From contig JADLBI010000029.1 in NCBI GenBank assembly GCA_020847775.1, positions 1-9,402 of the forward strand: a stretch of 9,402 nucleotides of DNA, in the 5' to 3' direction. The notes under the pieces are model-generated. The model saw only the letters and a list, made by a program, of their open reading frames with translations, did no database searches and was not told the origin of the DNA. Both the position numbers and the translations under genes were made by a program. Source of the DNA: Opitutaceae bacterium. Lineage in GTDB: Bacteria > Verrucomicrobiota > Verrucomicrobiia > Opitutales > Opitutaceae. This document shows positions 6,865-9,402 of the stretch, piece after piece. The first letter of the stretch is position 1; the number at the start of each line of letters is the position of its first letter.

Positions 6865-7962
6865 TCACGGTTGCGGCACGGGTTTGTGACTCAAGCCGGC
6901 TAACAGACCGTCGGCGATACCGCGAAACACAGTTGCCGCGATGCCTTCGGGATCGCGAACGACCACCGGCTGGCCCAAGTCGCCGCCTTCGCGAATTTCT
7001 GGCAGCAGTGGTACCTGGCCGAGCAAGGTCGTATCTAGTTTCATTGCCGTCGCCGCGCCGCCACCGCTGCCAAAAAGCTCGTGACGATTTCCGGCGGGAT
7101 CGACGAAATAGCTCATGTTTTCCGCCACGCCGATCAGCGGCACGTTGACCTTTTGAAACATCAGGCCACCCTTGCGCGCGATGTTGGTCGCGGCCGTTTG
7201 CGGCGTGGTGACAAGGATCGCGCCATCGAGCGGGATCGTTTGTACGAGTGAGAGCTGCGCGTCGCCGGTGCCGGGCGGCAGATCGATCAACAGCAGGTCG
7301 AGCTCACCCCACTGCACGTTTTGCACGAATTGCTGCACCGTCTTCATGATCATCGGGCCGCGCCAGACGACGGGAGTGTTGTCATCAACGAGAAACCCCA
7401 TGCTCATGACTTTCACGCCGTGATGCTCCATCGGGATCAACATCGCGTCAGGGCCGTCGCCCTCGACATGCGGACGCCCGCTCAAGCCCATCATGAGTGG
7501 CACGCTGGGGCCGTAGATGTCGCAATCCATTAAACCCACACGGCTGGGCCGGCCTTGCTTTGCGAGCAGTTGGGCGGCGGCGCAGGCGAGATTGACCGCG
7601 AAGGTGCTTTTGCCGACGCCGCCTTTGCCCGAAGCAACGGCGACGGCGTGGGCGATGCCTTTGGGGCGTTGCGCGCCGGCCAGATTGCCGCCAGTGCCGC
7701 CGGGTGTGCTGGCGGATTTGACCGGGGTTACCGCCACATCAATGATGGTCTCCGTCACGCCGGGCATGGCGCGCAGGCATTTATCCACCTCGGCTTTCAA
7801 ATGTAGGGGCACTTTCGGGTCGCTGGTGGTGAGTCCGAGCGAGACCTTGACAGTGCCATCCGCGAAAGCCGCCGAACGCACGAGCCCGAACGACACGATG
7901 TCACGGCTGAAACCGGGATACTTTACTTGCTTGAGCTGATTTTTGATGTCGTCGGCGTTCAC
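6865..7962 (-). CDS. mrp: Mrp/ApbC (NBP35-family) P-loop ATPase, iron–sulphur carrier type
   Basis: Cytosolic P-loop ATPase of the family that binds and transfers Fe–S clusters to apoproteins; 365 residues. An N-terminal MIP18/DUF59-like domain (about 1-80) is joined by a Gly-rich linker to the ATPase. The deviant Walker A motif is SGKGGVGKST (111-120), followed by MDCDIYGPSVP (145-155) and the switch motif LLIDLPPGTGD (224-234). Typical members have a CxxC after ENMSYF that bridges a cluster across the dimer; here the segment reads ENMSYFVDPAGNRHELFG, so both cysteines are missing (about 288-291). It may therefore hold a cluster differently or not at all. The start is GTG at 7962, placed by the conserved N-terminus. 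It is divergent from tolB and followed by the small uncharacterised gene. Confidence 0.95.
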   Translation of the reverse strand: MNADDIKNQLKQVKYPGFSRDIVSFGLVRSAAFADGTVKVSLGLTTSDPKVPLHLKAEVDKCLRAMPGVTETIIDVAVTPVKSASTPGGTGGNLAGAQRPKGIAHAVAVASGKGGVGKSTFAVNLACAAAQLLAKQGRPSRVGLMDCDIYGPSVPLMMGLSGRPHVEGDGPDAMLIPMEHHGVKVMSMGFLVDDNTPVVWRGPMIMKTVQQFVQNVQWGELDLLLIDLPPGTGDAQLSLVQTIPLDGAILVTTPQTAATNIARKGGLMFQKVNVPLIGVAENMSYFVDPAGNRHELFGSGGGAATAMKLDTTLLGQVPLLPEIREGGDLGQPVVVRDPEGIAATVFRGIADGLLAGLSHKPVPQP

Positions 7963-7995
7963 GGTGGTAAAAATGGGAACGGAACGGGTTTTAAG

Positions 7996-8022
7996 TTGTT
8001 ATGCGAGGTTGGCGTGTAAATA
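7996..8022 (+). promoter_or_regulatory. Candidate tolB promoter
   Basis: TTGTTA (7996-8001) and TAAATA (8017-8022) lie 40 bp before the tolB start in the divergent mrp/tolB gap. The spacing of 15 bp is short, so this is only a suggestion. The gap itself (7963-8061) is clearly more AT-rich than the genes around it. Confidence 0.25.
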
Positions 8023-8061
8023 GAAATGCTCCTGCACCCAGCTTAAGCTCATTTAATCCTC

Positions 8062-9255
8062 ATGCAAAATCTCCTGCGTTTCTCCCTGTTTTTGTGCTTG
8101 GGCCTCGTTTTGGCTAAGGCTCAACGCGACATCGGCCAAGTCAGCATCGATTCCGACATCAAGACCGTCGGCATACGCGTGTCGGCCAATGTGCCCGAAC
8201 TCAACAACCTCGCCGTGCAGGCGTTTTCGGCCCACGGCCGTTACCGGGTTGTCGCCAGTGGTTTCTCCTACGATATCCGTTTCTCCCAAGTCGCCGGTAA
8301 TCAGGTTCGCGTGGATATCGGCCGGAGCTCCGGCGGGGTAGTGCACTCGGAAATGGTGACGGGCGGTAGCCCGCGTGATGCACTGTTGCGCGCCGCCGAT
8401 GTGGCGGTCGAGCGCACCAATGGCGTCGGGCTGAGAGGATTTTTCGCCGCCAAGCTCGCGTTCATCGGTGAGCGCACGGGGAAAAAGGAGATTTACACTT
8501 CCGACTTGTTCTTCGGCGACGTGAAGCAAATCACGCGTGATAATTCGCAGGCGCTCACCCCGCGCTGGTCGCCCGACGGCACCAAATTGGTTTACACGAG
8601 CTACTTTCGCTCGGGCTTCCCGGATATTTTCCAGATCGATCTCAACAATTACCAGCGCACGACATTCGTGAGCTTCAAGGGTACCAACAGCGGTGCTCGT
8701 TTCAGTCCCGACGGACGGCACGCGGCCATGGTGCTGAGCGGTGAGGGCAACGCAGAGATTTACGTGGGCAACGCCCAGGGACGCCAGATCCGCCGGATGA
8801 CCCGCACTGACGCGGTGGAGGCCTCGCCATGCTTCTCGCCGGACGGGACACGCATTGTGTTCACCTCCGATGCCGCCGGTGGTCCGCAGCTTTACGTGAT
8901 GTCCCTCGCGGGCGGCGGTATGCGCCGCTTGCCCACGAATATCAGTGGCTACTGTTCGGAGCCGGATTGGAACCGTGCCGATGCCAACAAGATTGCCTTC
9001 ACCATGCGGATCGGCAGTGGCTACCAGATCGCCGTCTATGATTTTGGCAAAGGCGGCGCGGCCAAGCAGGTTTCTCATGCGGCGTTCGACGGCATCGAAC
9101 CGTGCTGGCTGGCGGATGGTCGGCATCTGATTTACACTGCGCGCGACCGCCGCACCAGCCGCATCTGCATTCTCGACACCGAGACGGGCAAGAGCACGCC
9201 GATCAGCCCGACGAGTTTCGGCCCCACGCTGCAGGCCAACGCGTGGTGGCGCTGA
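8062..9255 (+). CDS. tolB: TolB-like periplasmic beta-propeller protein
   Basis: Periplasmic component of the Tol–Pal envelope system, which helps constrict and stabilise the outer membrane during division. The product is 397 residues, close to the usual TolB length. A signal peptide (MQNLLRFSLFLCLGLVLAKA, cleaved before QRD) precedes an N-terminal domain (about 24-130) and a propeller. Five regularly spaced PD40-type blades are visible, centred on RWSPDG (168-173), FSPDG (214-218), FSPDG (258-262), EPDWN (near 303) and CWLADG (near 349), about 45 residues apart; the segment from about 133 (LAFIGERTGKKEIY) would supply a sixth. The family normally sits beside pal, but here a terminator follows 20 bp after the stop and no tol or pal gene is next to it. 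A more distant PD40 propeller role is possible, though the N-terminal half supports TolB. Confidence 0.88.
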   Translation: MQNLLRFSLFLCLGLVLAKAQRDIGQVSIDSDIKTVGIRVSANVPELNNLAVQAFSAHGRYRVVASGFSYDIRFSQVAGNQVRVDIGRSSGGVVHSEMVTGGSPRDALLRAADVAVERTNGVGLRGFFAAKLAFIGERTGKKEIYTSDLFFGDVKQITRDNSQALTPRWSPDGTKLVYTSYFRSGFPDIFQIDLNNYQRTTFVSFKGTNSGARFSPDGRHAAMVLSGEGNAEIYVGNAQGRQIRRMTRTDAVEASPCFSPDGTRIVFTSDAAGGPQLYVMSLAGGGMRRLPTNISGYCSEPDWNRADANKIAFTMRIGSGYQIAVYDFGKGGAAKQVSHAAFDGIEPCWLADGRHLIYTARDRRTSRICILDTETGKSTPISPTSFGPTLQANAWWR

Positions 9256-9275
9256 GGATTGCACAATCTACGCGC

Positions 9276-9309
9276 AAAAAAACCGCACCTGAAACAGGTG
9301 CGGTTTTTT
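9276..9309. terminator. Bidirectional terminator between tolB and the superoxide dismutase gene
   Basis: A 15-bp perfect stem pairs 9277-9291 with 9295-9309 around an AAA loop. The GC-rich core CCGCACCTG / CAGGTGCGG is flanked by A-runs on the left and T-runs on the right, so either strand gives a hairpin with a U-tract. It lies between two convergent genes and should end both transcripts. Confidence 0.95.
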
Positions 9310-9327
9310 GATGAGTGGCGAGGGCAC

Positions 9328-9402
9328 TCAGGCGGTGGCCTTGGCGAATTTCTCCGCGGCGGCGTCCCAATTGACGACGTTCCAGAACGCGGCGATGTAG
9401 TC
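9328..9402 (-). CDS. Fe/Mn superoxide dismutase, C-terminal fragment (rest beyond the right edge)
   Basis: Only the last 24 codons and the TGA stop (9330-9328) are in the window. They read DYIAAFWNVVNWDAAAEKFAKA followed by TA. The tyrosine/aromatic helix followed by WNVVNWD is the typical C-terminus of the Fe/Mn superoxide dismutase family (usual form YxxxxWNVVNWxxxxxRY), which converts superoxide to hydrogen peroxide and oxygen. The metal ligands lie upstream, outside the window, so iron or manganese use cannot be judged. It converges on tolB and shares the bidirectional terminator. Confidence 0.88.
   Translation of the reverse strand, partial: DYIAAFWNVVNWDAAAEKFAKATA

Noticed and set aside
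8053..9264. A 403-codon open frame on the minus strand covering all of tolB
   Set aside because: It mirrors tolB codon for codon, a known effect of GC-rich codon use. The translation has no recognisable motif, while the plus strand has a signal peptide and regular propeller repeats.

Overview
The window is GC-rich chromosomal DNA with densely packed housekeeping genes on both strands. Protein style and gene content (a DnaG–RpoD pair, a PtsN-like/diadenylate-cyclase fusion, a Cys-poor bL33, TolB, no Shine–Dalgarno sequences) suggest a Gram-negative member of the Verrucomicrobia, most likely Opitutaceae. This placement is inferred from protein character; no rRNA is present to confirm it.

Layout. 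(1) Positions 1-3305, minus strand: dnaG (primase) followed 25 bp later by rpoD (primary sigma factor), whose C-terminus lies beyond the left edge. This is the core of the macromolecular-synthesis operon without rpsU. (2) Positions 3306-3411: a divergent intergenic region with a long inverted repeat, a run of eight G and a consensus -35 hexamer facing dnaG. (3) Positions 3412-6525, plus strand: an exported DUF362-like protein, a solitary NADH dehydrogenase subunit A (nuoA), a 446-residue protein joining a PTS EIIA domain, a pyruvate-kinase-C-like domain and a diadenylate cyclase (DAC) domain, then rpmG (bL33) and a strong UUCG-loop terminator. (4) Positions 6560-7962, minus strand: Mrp/ApbC-type P-loop ATPase followed by a small uncharacterised gene. 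(5) Positions 8062-9309, plus strand: tolB with its own bidirectional terminator, converging on the C-terminal end of a Fe/Mn superoxide dismutase gene (minus strand) that runs off the right edge. No mobile elements, CRISPR arrays, tRNAs or rRNAs were seen.

The most interesting item is the EIIA–PK_C–DAC fusion at 4882-6222. In other bacteria the nitrogen-PTS protein PtsN and the second messenger c-di-AMP each regulate potassium transport separately; here both modules sit in one soluble polypeptide, with the expected phospho-histidine and the DGA/RH cyclase motifs retained. Secondary points are a Trp-to-Gly change at a promoter-melting position of the primary sigma factor, a sharp GC drop inside dnaG, an orphan nuoA, and the absence of Shine–Dalgarno sequences at every start examined.
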